Shown here piece after piece: positions 16,576 to 25,506 of a stretch of DNA of 48,371 nucleotides (position 1 is its first letter; every line of letters starts with the position of its first letter). The stretch comes from JBFFXF01 sp041569895 (GTDB lineage: Bacteria > Planctomycetota > UBA8108 > JACQVS01): assembly GCA_041569895.1 (NCBI GenBank), contig JBFFXF010000014.1, positions 1 to 48,371 on the forward strand, given 5' to 3'. Below the pieces are notes generated by a model, which saw only the letters and a program-made list of their open reading frames with translations, searched no databases and was not told the origin of the DNA. Made by a program: the position numbers and the translations under genes.

Positions 16576-19499
16576 AATCGATCGCCATCGGCCTGCGTTC
16601 CCGTCCCGCCGGCGATCGGCGCGAGCGTGACCGACCCGAGCGTGACCGACCCGAGCGTGACCGACCCGAGCGTGACCGACCCGAGCGTGACCGACCCGAG
16701 CGTGACGGATTCTGCGACGACACGCGCGCGGACGGCTGGTTGATCCCGGGAGGGGACCCGGCGTCGTGGCTGGACGAGATCGCCGGCTGGGGCGTGCCGA
16801 TGCGCGGTCTGCGCCTGCTCGTCCTGCCGCGCTCGATCCGGGATCGAACCGCGCGCGGGGTTCTCGTCGTCGTGCCGGACGGTCCGACGCCGCGTGTCTC
16901 GTCGCGCCCGAGGCCGTACGTCCGATTCGGCGGCTGCCTCTACCACCCGCGGGACGCGCGGATCGATCCCGCGATCGACGAGGACGAGCTCGCCCGCATG
17001 GCCGCGGGGCGGACACTCGTGCTCGTGCCGCCGGGAGAGGTCGTCGGCTTCGCGCCGGAGGACGCGCTCTCCGTCGCGGACCTGCTCGAGAGCCCCCCGA
17101 TCGACGACGAGCAGTGGGACGCCGCGTGCGCCGGCGTGACGATGAGCGAGACGCTGGGCGCGGTGCACCGGACGGTGGTCGACGACGACGCACCGGAGAT
17201 CGGAGACGCGGGCGACATCGGCAGCGAGGCGGAGACCGGCGCGCCACCGGCACCCGGCGAGGGAGCGATCCGGCACGTCGGTTACCACATCGCACGCGGG
17301 CTGGCACGCGCCGTCCACGCGACGTCTTCGCGGCTGCGCGGCAAGGATCGCCCGTCCGACGAGTCAACGGAGGGTCCCGGCGACGATCGCGAGGAGAAGG
17401 GCGGTGGCTCCGGCGAGGGACGGGGCCGGGAAAGCTGGCTGGGGCGACTGGCGAAGTGGTCGGGCGACGTCGCCGCCTCGATCGACGAGAAGCTGCGTCG
17501 CGCGCGACACCGGGAGCTGCTGCGTCTCTCGCATCTCCTCGATCAGGATCCCGACCGCGGGCTGCGTTTCGCGATTCCGATCACCGGCGGCGGTCACCGG
17601 GGTCTCGTGCAACCCGGCGCGTCGCTCCCGGAGCGCCGGATCGACTTCGACGTCACTCGCCTCGGTGGCGGCCGGCCGGCCGACCCGTGGGAGATCCCGG
17701 GCTCGATCTACTCGCGTCTGATCGAGCAGTACGTCGCGGCGGCGAGCCGCGCGCTGTCGGAGAAGCGGTTCCGCCGCGCGGCCTACATCCTCGCCGAGCT
17801 GCTCGGAGACCACGAGGCGGCGGCGAACGCGCTGCGCCAGGGCGGTCACTACCGCGAGGCCGCGGTGCTCTTTCGCGATCACGTCGACCGGCCCCTCGAG
17901 GCCGCGCGATGTCTCGAGGAGGGCGGTCTGCTTCAGGATGCGATCGAGCTCTACGAGTCGATCGGCGAGTTCGAGAGGGCCGGCGATCTCCACGCGCGCG
18001 TCGACAACACGGAAGCCGCCGAGCGCTGCTATCACGGCGCGGTCGCGTCGCTGACCGCCAGTGGCGACTTCGTCGGGGCCGCGGGCATCCTCGAGCGCAA
18101 GCTCGCGCTTCCCCGCGACGCCTACGCGTTGCTGCGCTCCGCGTGGCCGGATGGACGCGGCGCGGATCGGTGCATCGGCGAGGCGCTCGATCTGCTCGGC
18201 CGTCAGGGCTGGCACGACGAGGCGATGCGGCTCGTCGGCGAGCTCTGCCGCGCGCCGGTGGCCTCTCCGGATTGGTCGTGGAGGCGTCACGGCCGACTCG
18301 GCGCGGCGATGAACCTGGCGAAACAGGCGCGGCGGTATCCGGACGACGCCGTGCGCGCCCGCTCCGCCGACTCGGCGCGCGTGCTCATCGGCAGGATGCT
18401 CGACGACCACGTGTCCGATGAGACCGAGACGCTGACGCGGATGCTCGCCGGGCTCGACCCGGACGACCGCGTCCTCGCGCGCGACGCGAGCCACTTCGCC
18501 TCGCGACGCCGTGGCACCACGCGCAAGGCCCGTCGTCGGTCGGGCTCGGCGCACGAGCTCGTCTTTCGGCGGGCGCTCGAGCTGCCGCCGGGATACCGGT
18601 GGACGACGTTCGCCGGCGTCGGAGAGATCCTCTACGCGGCCGGCGAATCGGTGCTGCGCGGCAACCGATCGATCGCCGCGTGTCGCCTGACGTGGCGAGG
18701 TCACTACCGCGACATCACGACCAAGACCGGCGTCGGCAGCGGCGAGCTGATTCTCGCCGTCGATCCGCGCGAGAGGAACCAGACGATGTTCGGCGTGCCC
18801 GGCGGGGCGCGCGAGATGCAGCCCGCGTCGCGGAAGTGGCCCGAGGTCATCTTTCCCGCCGGACCGCCGGCGGTCGGCATGCCCCGCTGGATGCCGGACG
18901 ACGTCCGCGGTGTCGCGTATGACCCCGCGGGCGACCTGCACGTCGTCACGGCGCGTCCGGAGGCGCTGGTGATCTCGCGCTTCACCACCGAGGGACACCT
19001 GCGCGACCGTCGCGTCGTGCCGGGCTTCACGCGCGTCCGACCCACCGCGATCTTCCCGCCGACACGCCTCGTCGCGACCGCCCGGGCGACGTGGCTCATC
19101 GCCGGTGAGCGAGTCATCGGCGTCGACCGCGGCGGCGAGCCGTGCCCGGCAACGTTCGCGACGGCACGCTCGATCCAGGCCGCGCCGGGCTTCGACCTGC
19201 TGGTCGCGTGCGACGCGGGCGCGGCCGTGATCGGCCCCACGCTCGTATCCGTCTTCGGCGCGGACGTCGAGCGCCCCCACGTGGTCGCGACGCGCGAACG
19301 ACGCATCGTGCTGATCGGCGAGGGCGAGGGCCGCGTGTACGCCGCCAACGGCAACCGACTCGTGTGCCGCCTCACCTTCACCCCGCCCGACATCCGCATC
19401 GCCGGCCTGCTGCTGACGGACAGCGCGGACGAGATCGCGATTGCGGGGGAGAGCGGGGTGGTGCATGTTTTTCGGTTGCCGGCCCGAGCCATGACCTGA
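16572..19499 (+). CDS. bpX6/helical-repeat/beta-propeller protein of the ternary system
   Basis: The protein has 975 residues from the ATG at 16572, coupled to the vWA stop (ATGA). Residues 18-46 are a tandem ERDRP repeat coded by a 15-bp DNA repeat. A bpX6-like domain follows, about 50-195: GWGVPMRGLRLLVLPRSIRD and VRFGGCLYHPRDARIDPAID. Next come an acidic, glycine-rich linker, a TPR-like helical solenoid about 370-560 (FRRAAYILAELLGDHEAAAN, YREAAVLFRDHVDRPLEAAR, EAAERCYHG) and a C-terminal beta-propeller about 665-975 (VGEILYAAGESVLRG, VRGVAYDPAGDLHVVTARPE, ending EIAIAGESGVVHVFRLPARA). There is no signal peptide, so it should act in the cytoplasm, probably as scaffold and recognition subunit for the MoxR ATPase. 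It is the last gene of the operon. Confidence 0.87.
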   Translation: MKSIAIGLRSRPAGDRRERDRPERDRPERDRPERDRPERDRPERDGFCDDTRADGWLIPGGDPASWLDEIAGWGVPMRGLRLLVLPRSIRDRTARGVLVVVPDGPTPRVSSRPRPYVRFGGCLYHPRDARIDPAIDEDELARMAAGRTLVLVPPGEVVGFAPEDALSVADLLESPPIDDEQWDAACAGVTMSETLGAVHRTVVDDDAPEIGDAGDIGSEAETGAPPAPGEGAIRHVGYHIARGLARAVHATSSRLRGKDRPSDESTEGPGDDREEKGGGSGEGRGRESWLGRLAKWSGDVAASIDEKLRRARHRELLRLSHLLDQDPDRGLRFAIPITGGGHRGLVQPGASLPERRIDFDVTRLGGGRPADPWEIPGSIYSRLIEQYVAAASRALSEKRFRRAAYILAELLGDHEAAANALRQGGHYREAAVLFRDHVDRPLEAARCLEEGGLLQDAIELYESIGEFERAGDLHARVDNTEAAERCYHGAVASLTASGDFVGAAGILERKLALPRDAYALLRSAWPDGRGADRCIGEALDLLGRQGWHDEAMRLVGELCRAPVASPDWSWRRHGRLGAAMNLAKQARRYPDDAVRARSADSARVLIGRMLDDHVSDETETLTRMLAGLDPDDRVLARDASHFASRRRGTTRKARRRSGSAHELVFRRALELPPGYRWTTFAGVGEILYAAGESVLRGNRSIAACRLTWRGHYRDITTKTGVGSGELILAVDPRERNQTMFGVPGGAREMQPASRKWPEVIFPAGPPAVGMPRWMPDDVRGVAYDPAGDLHVVTARPEALVISRFTTEGHLRDRRVVPGFTRVRPTAIFPPTRLVATARATWLIAGERVIGVDRGGEPCPATFATARSIQAAPGFDLLVACDAGAAVIGPTLVSVFGADVERPHVVATRERRIVLIGEGEGRVYAANGNRLVCRLTFTPPDIRIAGLLLTDSADEIAIAGESGVVHVFRLPARAMT
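16623..16707 (+). repeat. In-frame 15-bp tandem repeat, about six copies
   Basis: The unit gagcgtgaccgaccc recurs at 16623, 16638, 16653, 16668, 16683 and 16698, the last copy being partial. The five complete copies are identical at the DNA level. The unit is a multiple of three and codes ERDRP, so copy-number change would lengthen or shorten the charged N-terminal tail of the bpX6/propeller protein without a frameshift. Confidence 0.95.
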
Positions 19500-20017
<518 letters not shown>

Positions 20018-21151
20018 ATGAGCCGGCGACCATCGAGAAGTCGAGCGCGCGCAGGGTCCCGCCTCGCCCGGTCCCCGATCGCGATCGTCTCGGCGGCGTT
20101 CGTCGCGTGCGTCGTGGGGGGCGCCGTCCTGTGGCTGCGATTCCTCGACGTCGAGCCGCCCGACGATGCCGATCTGATCGTGGGGCCGCTCCCCCGGGTG
20201 TCCGGCGGCGAGAACGGTCTGCTCCTGCTTCGCTTCGCCCGTGACGAGGTGTGGTGGGACCGCAAGAATCCGGACCACAGGGCGCTGCGCAAGGGCAGCG
20301 GGTGGTCCGACGAGGCGGTGGTCACGCTGCTCGTTCGAAACGCCGAGCCGCTCGCGCGACTCGAGCGGGCGCTCGCGATGCCGGAGTTCGCGCTGCAAGG
20401 CGAGGGCGGCGCCGATCCGTTCTGGCCGAGCACCTTGCTCTGGCAGCCGGTCTGCGAGTGGATCGAGCTCGCGCGCGTCGTCGGTGTGCGCGCGCGGGCG
20501 CGCTGCCGCGACGGCGATCGCGAGGGAGCGCTCGATGATGTCGTCCTCCTGCATCACTTCGCGCGCCGCATCGAGCGTGGCGCGCGGGCGATGTTGCCGC
20601 AGATCGCGGCGATGATCACGCGATCGATCGCGCACGACACCCTCGGGGAGATCCTCGCCGGCGCGCCACTCGACCCGCGCCCGGTCCGCGTCGCGCTCGC
20701 CAAGATCGCCGCGCTCGCTCCCGACGTCCGCCACTTCACCGCGGCGCTGCGCGCGGAGTACACATCGTTGACGCGAGTGATCGACGATGTCGCCGTCGCC
20801 GAGCCGGCAGTGATTGTCGAGGAGTTCGGCGCGAGGAGTCCGACGCTGGCCCGGCTGGCGACGACCACGTTCCGCCCCAACCTCGTCCGGTCGCGGCTCG
20901 CCGCGTACTTCCGGACCGCCATCGAGCAGCTCGAGAGCGGCGATCTCGAGACGACCATCCCGGGCCCGGATCGCGGCGGCTTCGAGGGCATCGCCGGCGT
21001 GCTCGACCGCTACGGCGCCATCCTCATGGACAGCGCGCATCTCGACTCGTTCCGATCGCGCCTGCTGCGGCAGCGAGAGGAGTTCCGGCAAACGCTGGCG
21101 GCGCTCGGCGGCGTGTGTGATCGGTCGGACCCGGATGCGGACCTTCCCTGA
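20018..21151 (+). CDS. Membrane-anchored protein of unknown function
   Basis: The protein has 377 residues from the ATG at 20018, with GGAGG four bases upstream; the frame is open further 5' but only through repeat DNA. Residues 1-16 are Arg-rich, and residues about 19-41 form a single membrane span (IAIVSAAFVACVVGGAVLWL). The rest, about 335 residues, appears mostly helical and extracytoplasmic. Stretches such as WQPVCEWIELARVVGVRARA, GDREGALDDVVLLHHFARRI and GARAMLPQIAAMITRSIAHD resemble a pattern seen in other secreted planctomycete proteins of unknown function, but I cannot name a family. It is separated from the bpX operon by a repeat-rich spacer and is probably its own transcription unit. 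No catalytic motif is evident. Confidence 0.7.
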   Translation: MSRRPSRSRARAGSRLARSPIAIVSAAFVACVVGGAVLWLRFLDVEPPDDADLIVGPLPRVSGGENGLLLLRFARDEVWWDRKNPDHRALRKGSGWSDEAVVTLLVRNAEPLARLERALAMPEFALQGEGGADPFWPSTLLWQPVCEWIELARVVGVRARARCRDGDREGALDDVVLLHHFARRIERGARAMLPQIAAMITRSIAHDTLGEILAGAPLDPRPVRVALAKIAALAPDVRHFTAALRAEYTSLTRVIDDVAVAEPAVIVEEFGARSPTLARLATTTFRPNLVRSRLAAYFRTAIEQLESGDLETTIPGPDRGGFEGIAGVLDRYGAILMDSAHLDSFRSRLLRQREEFRQTLAALGGVCDRSDPDADLP

Positions 21152-21326
21152 GGCCATCGGATTCGTTCGAGACCGAGGCCGACGCCCCCCTGGTGTTCGG
21201 GGAGCGCTGTTCGATTTGCGCTGGCGAGGCGGGCGGGATTGCCGATAGTATCTCTGTGTTTGTCGGTTCGTTCGCTCGTTACCGCAGGCCATCAGACCGA
21301 AACCGAGGGTGGAAGGAGAAAGATCC

Positions 21327-21686
21327 ATGCGACTCGCAGTCACCGGAATCGTCGGGCTCTTCGCGGCCGGCTGCCTGGCGCTCTCTGCGTGCGTCGTCGA
21401 GGACCGCGACGCTGCGCTCGGGAGTGGAAACGAACAGCCCGTCGCCGCCGGAAGCGCGGCCGCGGGCACGGAGACCATCACCATCGCCGTCACCGGCATG
21501 ACGTGACCGGTCGCCTGTCCGCCTCAGGTTGAAGGCGCCCTGACCTCGATCCCCGGCGTCAAGAAGGCCGACGTCGATTTCAGCAAGAAGATCGCCACCG
21601 TCACCGCGGAAAAGGGAAAGGTCGATCCCGGACAGCTCATCACGACGCTGGAGAAGAAGACGGTATTCAAGGGGAAGGTGCAATAG
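21327..21686 (+). CDS. Candidate selenoprotein: HMA-domain (MerP-like) lipoprotein with in-frame TGA
   Basis: Translation from the ATG at 21327 (ribosome binding site GGAAGGAG, 9 bp upstream) gives a signal peptide with lipobox LSAC (Cys22), a Gly/Ala/Ser linker and the start of a heavy-metal-associated fold, TETITIAVTGMT. It then meets TGA at 21504-21506. Reading on in the same frame to TAG at 21684 gives PVACPPQVEGALTSIPGVKK and ADVDFSKKIATVTAEKGK, the rest of a complete HMA domain (beta-alpha-beta-beta-alpha-beta). The TGA sits exactly where the metal-binding Cys of GMTC is expected, which makes a 119-residue protein with Sec60 and Cys64 (U-x-x-x-C). A SECIS-like hairpin follows at 21520-21537. 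HMA proteins bind or deliver soft metals such as Cu, Hg or Zn. A nonsense mutation or sequencing error would be the alternative, but the uninterrupted downstream frame argues against decay. Confidence 0.8.
21504..21545 (+). promoter_or_regulatory. Putative bacterial SECIS element following a UGA selenocysteine codon
   Basis: UGA is at 21504-21506. Twenty bases later lies the apical loop GGU (21527-21529) of a hairpin. Its arms CGCCTCA (21520-21526) and TGAAGGCG (21530-21537) pair over seven base pairs with one bulged A. A further GGTC/GACC pairing (21509-21512 with 21542-21545) can close the base. Bacterial SECIS elements lie within the coding region directly 3' of UGA, with the loop roughly 16-37 bases away and a G at the start of a small apical loop. 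The E. coli fdhF element also presents GGU in its loop and has a bulged base. All these features are met. SelB binding is inferred. Confidence 0.72.
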
Positions 21687-22074
21687 CGTCGCGCCCGCCA
21701 GGACCTCTCGGAGTCGGAGTCGGAATCGGGATCGGACCTCGGAATCGGCCCTCTGACTCGGTCCTCTGACTCGGTCTCTGACTCCGCTCACCCGGCCCCG
21801 ACGGCACCCAAGCGCATGTCGCCGCTGGCTTTCGGGCACGGGCACGGGCACGGGGCCGGGACCGTCGACCGTGACCGTCGACCGTGACCGTCGACCGTGA
21901 CCGTGACCGTCGACCCCATCTCCGTACTCTACCGACCCTCCCCCACCCCCCTCCGCGTATTTTCCGCGCCATCTACGGACACAAAACCCTACACCCCGCG
22001 CGGGGTTGAAACTACAATCATGGGTCGTCCGGGGGTCCCGGGTGACCCACGGAGGCCGCTCGACACGGAGAGCC
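21687..22074. repeat. 388-bp spacer with three kinds of short tandem repeat
   Basis: No gene was seen. At 21709-21786 the sequence is built from hexamer variants (gagtcg, gaatcg, gactcg), the same CCGANN family as the spacers at 19521 and 48242 but in the opposite orientation. At 21831-21858 there are consecutive gggcac hexamers preceded by gctttc. At 21860-21915 a 12-bp unit (gaccgtcgaccgt/gaccgt) repeats. The last 60 bases upstream of the DUF1592 gene contain GGAG as its likely ribosome binding site. Confidence 0.85.
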
Positions 22075-24057
22075 ATGCGGCGGATGCGCGCACCACAGCT
22101 GCGGAGACGGACGGCGGCCCTCGGGCTGCTCGCCTCGGCCGCGATCGTCTCGATCACGATCGCATCCGGAGACGACGCCCCGTCTTCCGGACCGGCCGGG
22201 ACCGCCCCGCCGGACCAGGTGACCTTCGACGGCCACATCCGCCCCTTCGTCGAGACCTACTGCCTCCGCTGCCACAGCACCGAGAAGCAGAAGGCCGGGC
22301 TCGACCTCGAGGTCCACGCCACGTCCGATTCGGTGATCCGGGATCGCAAGACCTGGGAGAAGGTCCACCGGATGCTCAGCGAGCGCGAGATGCCGCCGGG
22401 GCGGCGGCGGCAGCCGAGCGAGGAGGAGCGGTTTCGCGTCACCTCGTGGATCCGCGCCGAGCTCGACCGCTTCGACTGCGACGGCCCGGTCGATCCCGGA
22501 CATGTGACGCTGCGGCGGTTGAACCGCGCGGAGTACAACAACACGGTGCGCGACCTGCTCGGGATCGACTTCGAGCCCGCCGCAGACTTTCCCGCCGATG
22601 AGGTCGGCTACGGCTTCGACAACATCGGCGACGTCCTCTCCCTGCCGCCGCTCCTCCTGGAGAAATACCTCGACGCCGCCATCGATGTCGTCGAGCGCGC
22701 GCTCGCGCGTGAGCGGCGGCTCGCGGACGGCGAGCGCACGTCGGCGGCGTTCGAGCGCGTGGTCACCTGCTCACCGGGCGACGGGCTGTCGCCGGCCGAG
22801 TGCGCGAGGCGGATCCTCGGGCCGTTCGCGGAGCGCGCGTTCCGGCGTCCGCTCTCGGGCGCGGAGCTCGACGGACTGGTGAACCTCTCGCTCGGCGCTC
22901 TCGAGGCGGGCGACGAGTTCGAGCAGGCGATCGAGGTCGGCCTCGCGGCGGCGCTCGTCTCGCCGCACTTCCTCTTCCGGGTCGAGGCGGGCCTCGCGGC
23001 GGATGGCGGGTCGAGCGTCGCCCACCCGATCGGCGACTTCGAGCTCGCGTCGAGGCTGTCGTATTTCATCTGGAGCAGCATGCCGGACGACGAGCTCCTC
23101 GCCAGCGCCCGCGCCGGGAAGCTGCACGACGACGCCGAGCTCGAGCGCCAGACGCGGCGCATGCTCGCCGATCCGCGCTCGCGCGCGCTGGTCGAGAACT
23201 TCGCCAGCCAGTGGCTGCAGACGCGGCTGCTGGAGCGCGCGACGCCCGATCCCGAGACCTACCCTGGCTTCAGCGCCGAGCTGCGCGCCGACATGGAGCG
23301 CGAGACGATCCTCTTCTTCGACGAGGTGCTGCGCAAGGACCGCAGCGTGCTCGACTTCATCGACGGCGACTTCACGTACCTCAACGAGCGTCTCGCCCGG
23401 CACTACGGCGTCGACGGCGTCGCGGGCGATCAGTTCCGCCGCGTCTCGCTCGAGGACAGCCCGCGCGGCGGCATCCTGACGCACGCGAGCGTCCTGACGC
23501 TCACCTCGAACCCGACGCGCACGTCGCCGGTCAAGCGCGGCAAGTGGGTGCTCGAGCAGATTATGGGAACGCCTCCCCCACCGCCGCCGCCGGACGTCCC
23601 GGAGCTCAGCGAGGAGCCCGAGGCGATCCTCTCCGGCTCGCTGCGGCAGAGGATGGAGAGGCACCGCGACGACCCGAACTGCGCGCAGTGTCACGCGCGC
23701 ATGGACCCGATCGGCTTCGCCTTCGAGAACTTCGACGGCGTCGGCCGCTGGCGCGACTTCGACGGGCAGTTCGTCGTCGATCCCTCGGGGGAGCTGCCCG
23801 ACGGCCGGTCGTTCGATGGACCGGACGGGCTGAAGAAGATCCTCAGGGCGCAGCACGAGGTATTCTGCCGCAATCTGGTCGAGAAAATGCTGACATACGC
23901 CCTCGGACGTGGGCTAGAATACTACGACAAGTGCGCCGTGGATCGGGTCGTGGAGGCGCTCGAGCGGAACGACCACCGCCCGAGCGCGCTGATCGTCGAG
24001 ATCGTCAAGACCGACCCGTTCCGCAAGCGACGCGGACGCGACACCGAAGACAGGTGA
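22075..24057 (+). CDS. Planctomycete cytochrome with DUF1587/1595/1592/1588/1585 domains
   Basis: The protein has 660 residues from the ATG at 22075 (GGAG upstream); a longer TTG-initiated form is less likely. An N-terminal signal/anchor (about residues 11-31) is followed by a c-type heme site C63-L-R-C66-H67 in a planctomycete cytochrome C domain. Next come DUF1587 (VTLRRLNRAEYNNTVRDLLG), DUF1595 (CARRILGPFAERAFRRPLSG), DUF1592 (FELASRLSYFIWSSMPDDEL), DUF1588 (RGGILTHASVLTLTSNPTRT, then GTPPPPPPPDVPEL), a second CxxCH (CAQCHARMDPIGFAFENFDG) and DUF1585 at the C-terminus. This domain order is the standard full-length architecture. It is exported and attached to the cell surface or periplasm; its biochemical role is not established. 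The DUF1552 gene follows within 8 bp, a pairing seen throughout the phylum. Confidence 0.94.
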   Translation: MRRMRAPQLRRRTAALGLLASAAIVSITIASGDDAPSSGPAGTAPPDQVTFDGHIRPFVETYCLRCHSTEKQKAGLDLEVHATSDSVIRDRKTWEKVHRMLSEREMPPGRRRQPSEEERFRVTSWIRAELDRFDCDGPVDPGHVTLRRLNRAEYNNTVRDLLGIDFEPAADFPADEVGYGFDNIGDVLSLPPLLLEKYLDAAIDVVERALARERRLADGERTSAAFERVVTCSPGDGLSPAECARRILGPFAERAFRRPLSGAELDGLVNLSLGALEAGDEFEQAIEVGLAAALVSPHFLFRVEAGLAADGGSSVAHPIGDFELASRLSYFIWSSMPDDELLASARAGKLHDDAELERQTRRMLADPRSRALVENFASQWLQTRLLERATPDPETYPGFSAELRADMERETILFFDEVLRKDRSVLDFIDGDFTYLNERLARHYGVDGVAGDQFRRVSLEDSPRGGILTHASVLTLTSNPTRTSPVKRGKWVLEQIMGTPPPPPPPDVPELSEEPEAILSGSLRQRMERHRDDPNCAQCHARMDPIGFAFENFDGVGRWRDFDGQFVVDPSGELPDGRSFDGPDGLKKILRAQHEVFCRNLVEKMLTYALGRGLEYYDKCAVDRVVEALERNDHRPSALIVEIVKTDPFRKRRGRDTEDR

Positions 24058-24065
24058 AAGAGTCG

Positions 24066-25445
24066 ATGAACACCGACACACGAATATCGAGACGACAGGT
24101 GCTCCGGGGACTCGGAACGGCGGTGGCGCTGCCGTTCCTCGAGTCGCTGACTCCGACCGTGGCGCTCGCGGGCTCGCTCGGAGCGGCGGGCCGTGCCGCC
24201 GGCGCGCCACCCGTGCGCATGGCGTTCCTCTTCGTCCCGAACGGCGTCAACGTGCCGAAGTGGGTCCCGGAGCGGGACGGATGGGACTTCGAGCTATCGC
24301 CGATCCTCGAGCCGCTCGCGAACGTCAAGCAGAAGCTCCTCGTGCTCAGCGGTCTGACGCACGACAAGGGGCGCGCCAACGGCGACGGCGCGGGAGACCA
24401 CGCGCGCTCGGCGTCGGTGTTCCTCACGGGCGCGCAGCCCGTGAAGACGCACGGCGCCAACTTCCGCTCCGGCGTCTCGGTGGACCAGGTGGCAGCGCAG
24501 CGGATCGGCAAGGTGACGCGCATCCCGTCTCTCGAGCTCAGCTGCGACAGCGGACGCAACTCCGGCAACTGCGACTCGGGCTACAGCTGCGCGTACTCGA
24601 ACAATATCTCCTGGGCCTCGCCCTCGACGCCCATGGCGAAGGAGGTCGACCCGCGTCTGGTCTTCGACCGGCTCTTCTCGAGCGACCTCGCCGGCGAGGC
24701 GCAGCGCGCGCGTGAAAGGAAGCTGCGACGGCGTCTGAGCATCCTCGACTTCGTCCTCGACGACGCGCGCAGGCTCGAGACGCGACTCGGGAAGACGGAT
24801 CGGCGCAAGCTCGACGAGTACCTCGCGAGCGTGCGCGAGATCGAGCAGCGCGTCGAGCGGGCCGGAGCCATCGATCACGATTCGTTCACGGCGCCGCCCG
24901 AGGGGCTCCCGGCGCAGGCCGGCGAGACGATGCAGTTCGAACAGCACGTGCGGTTGCTCTCCGACATGATCGTGCTGGCGTTCCAGGGCGACGTGACGCG
25001 GATCGCGACGTTCATGCTGGCGCGAGCGGGAAGCAACCGGAACTACCGGGAGATCGACGTGCCGGACGGGCACCACGACCTCTCGCACCACCAGGGCCGG
25101 CCGGAGAAGCTCGACAAGATCTATCGCATCAACCGCTATCACGTGACCCAGCTCGCGTACCTGCTCGAGCGGCTCGACTCGATCGAGGAGGGCGACGGCA
25201 CGCTCCTCGACAACTGCATGGTCGTCTACGGCAGCGGGCTGAGCGACGGCAACCGTCACAACAACGAGAACCTGCCGGTTGTCCTGGCGGGCCGGGGCGG
25301 CGGGTCGATCGACACCGGCCGTCACGTCCGCTACCCGTACGAGACGCCGCTGTGCAACCTCTTCCTGTCGATGCTCGACCGCGTCGGCGTCGAGGAGGAC
25401 TACTTCGGCGACAGCACGGGCCGGGTTCGCGGCCTGACGGTGTAG
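24066..25445 (+). CDS. DUF1552 protein with twin-arginine signal
   Basis: The protein has 459 residues from the ATG at 24066; an in-frame GTG at 24054 overlapping the previous stop is an alternative. ISRRQVLRGLGTAVALPFLE is a Tat signal, so the protein is exported folded. The body has the DUF1552 features: VRMAFLFVPNGVNVPKWVPE, LLVLSGLTHDKGRANGDGAG, HARSASVFLTGAQPVKT, SWASPSTPMAKEVDPRLVFD, then GHHDLSHHQGRPEKLDKIYR and NCMVVYGSGLSDGNRHNNEN near the end. The domain is related to DUF1501 and, more distantly, to the alkaline phosphatase/sulfatase fold. The substrate is unknown. It forms an operon with the upstream DUF1592 cytochrome, and the two are expected to work together at the cell envelope. 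Confidence 0.93.
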   Translation: MNTDTRISRRQVLRGLGTAVALPFLESLTPTVALAGSLGAAGRAAGAPPVRMAFLFVPNGVNVPKWVPERDGWDFELSPILEPLANVKQKLLVLSGLTHDKGRANGDGAGDHARSASVFLTGAQPVKTHGANFRSGVSVDQVAAQRIGKVTRIPSLELSCDSGRNSGNCDSGYSCAYSNNISWASPSTPMAKEVDPRLVFDRLFSSDLAGEAQRARERKLRRRLSILDFVLDDARRLETRLGKTDRRKLDEYLASVREIEQRVERAGAIDHDSFTAPPEGLPAQAGETMQFEQHVRLLSDMIVLAFQGDVTRIATFMLARAGSNRNYREIDVPDGHHDLSHHQGRPEKLDKIYRINRYHVTQLAYLLERLDSIEEGDGTLLDNCMVVYGSGLSDGNRHNNENLPVVLAGRGGGSIDTGRHVRYPYETPLCNLFLSMLDRVGVEEDYFGDSTGRVRGLTV

Positions 25446-25506
25446 CCCTGCAGCGTACCGTACCCCCAACGACGTCGCATCACGGCGACGCCCGTCCGAG
25501 CTGACG

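Noticed and set aside
16623..16707. CRISPR-like array
   Set aside because: The 15-bp units are contiguous with no spacers and lie in frame within a gene.
21309..21506. A complete 65-residue small lipoprotein ending at the TGA
   Set aside because: The HMA domain would be cut off at its first metal ligand while the rest of the domain lies in frame directly downstream. Sec read-through explains this better.
22006..22074. TTG start extending the DUF1592 protein by 23 residues
   Set aside because: The added residues do not look like a signal peptide, and the ATG at 22075 has a better ribosome binding site.
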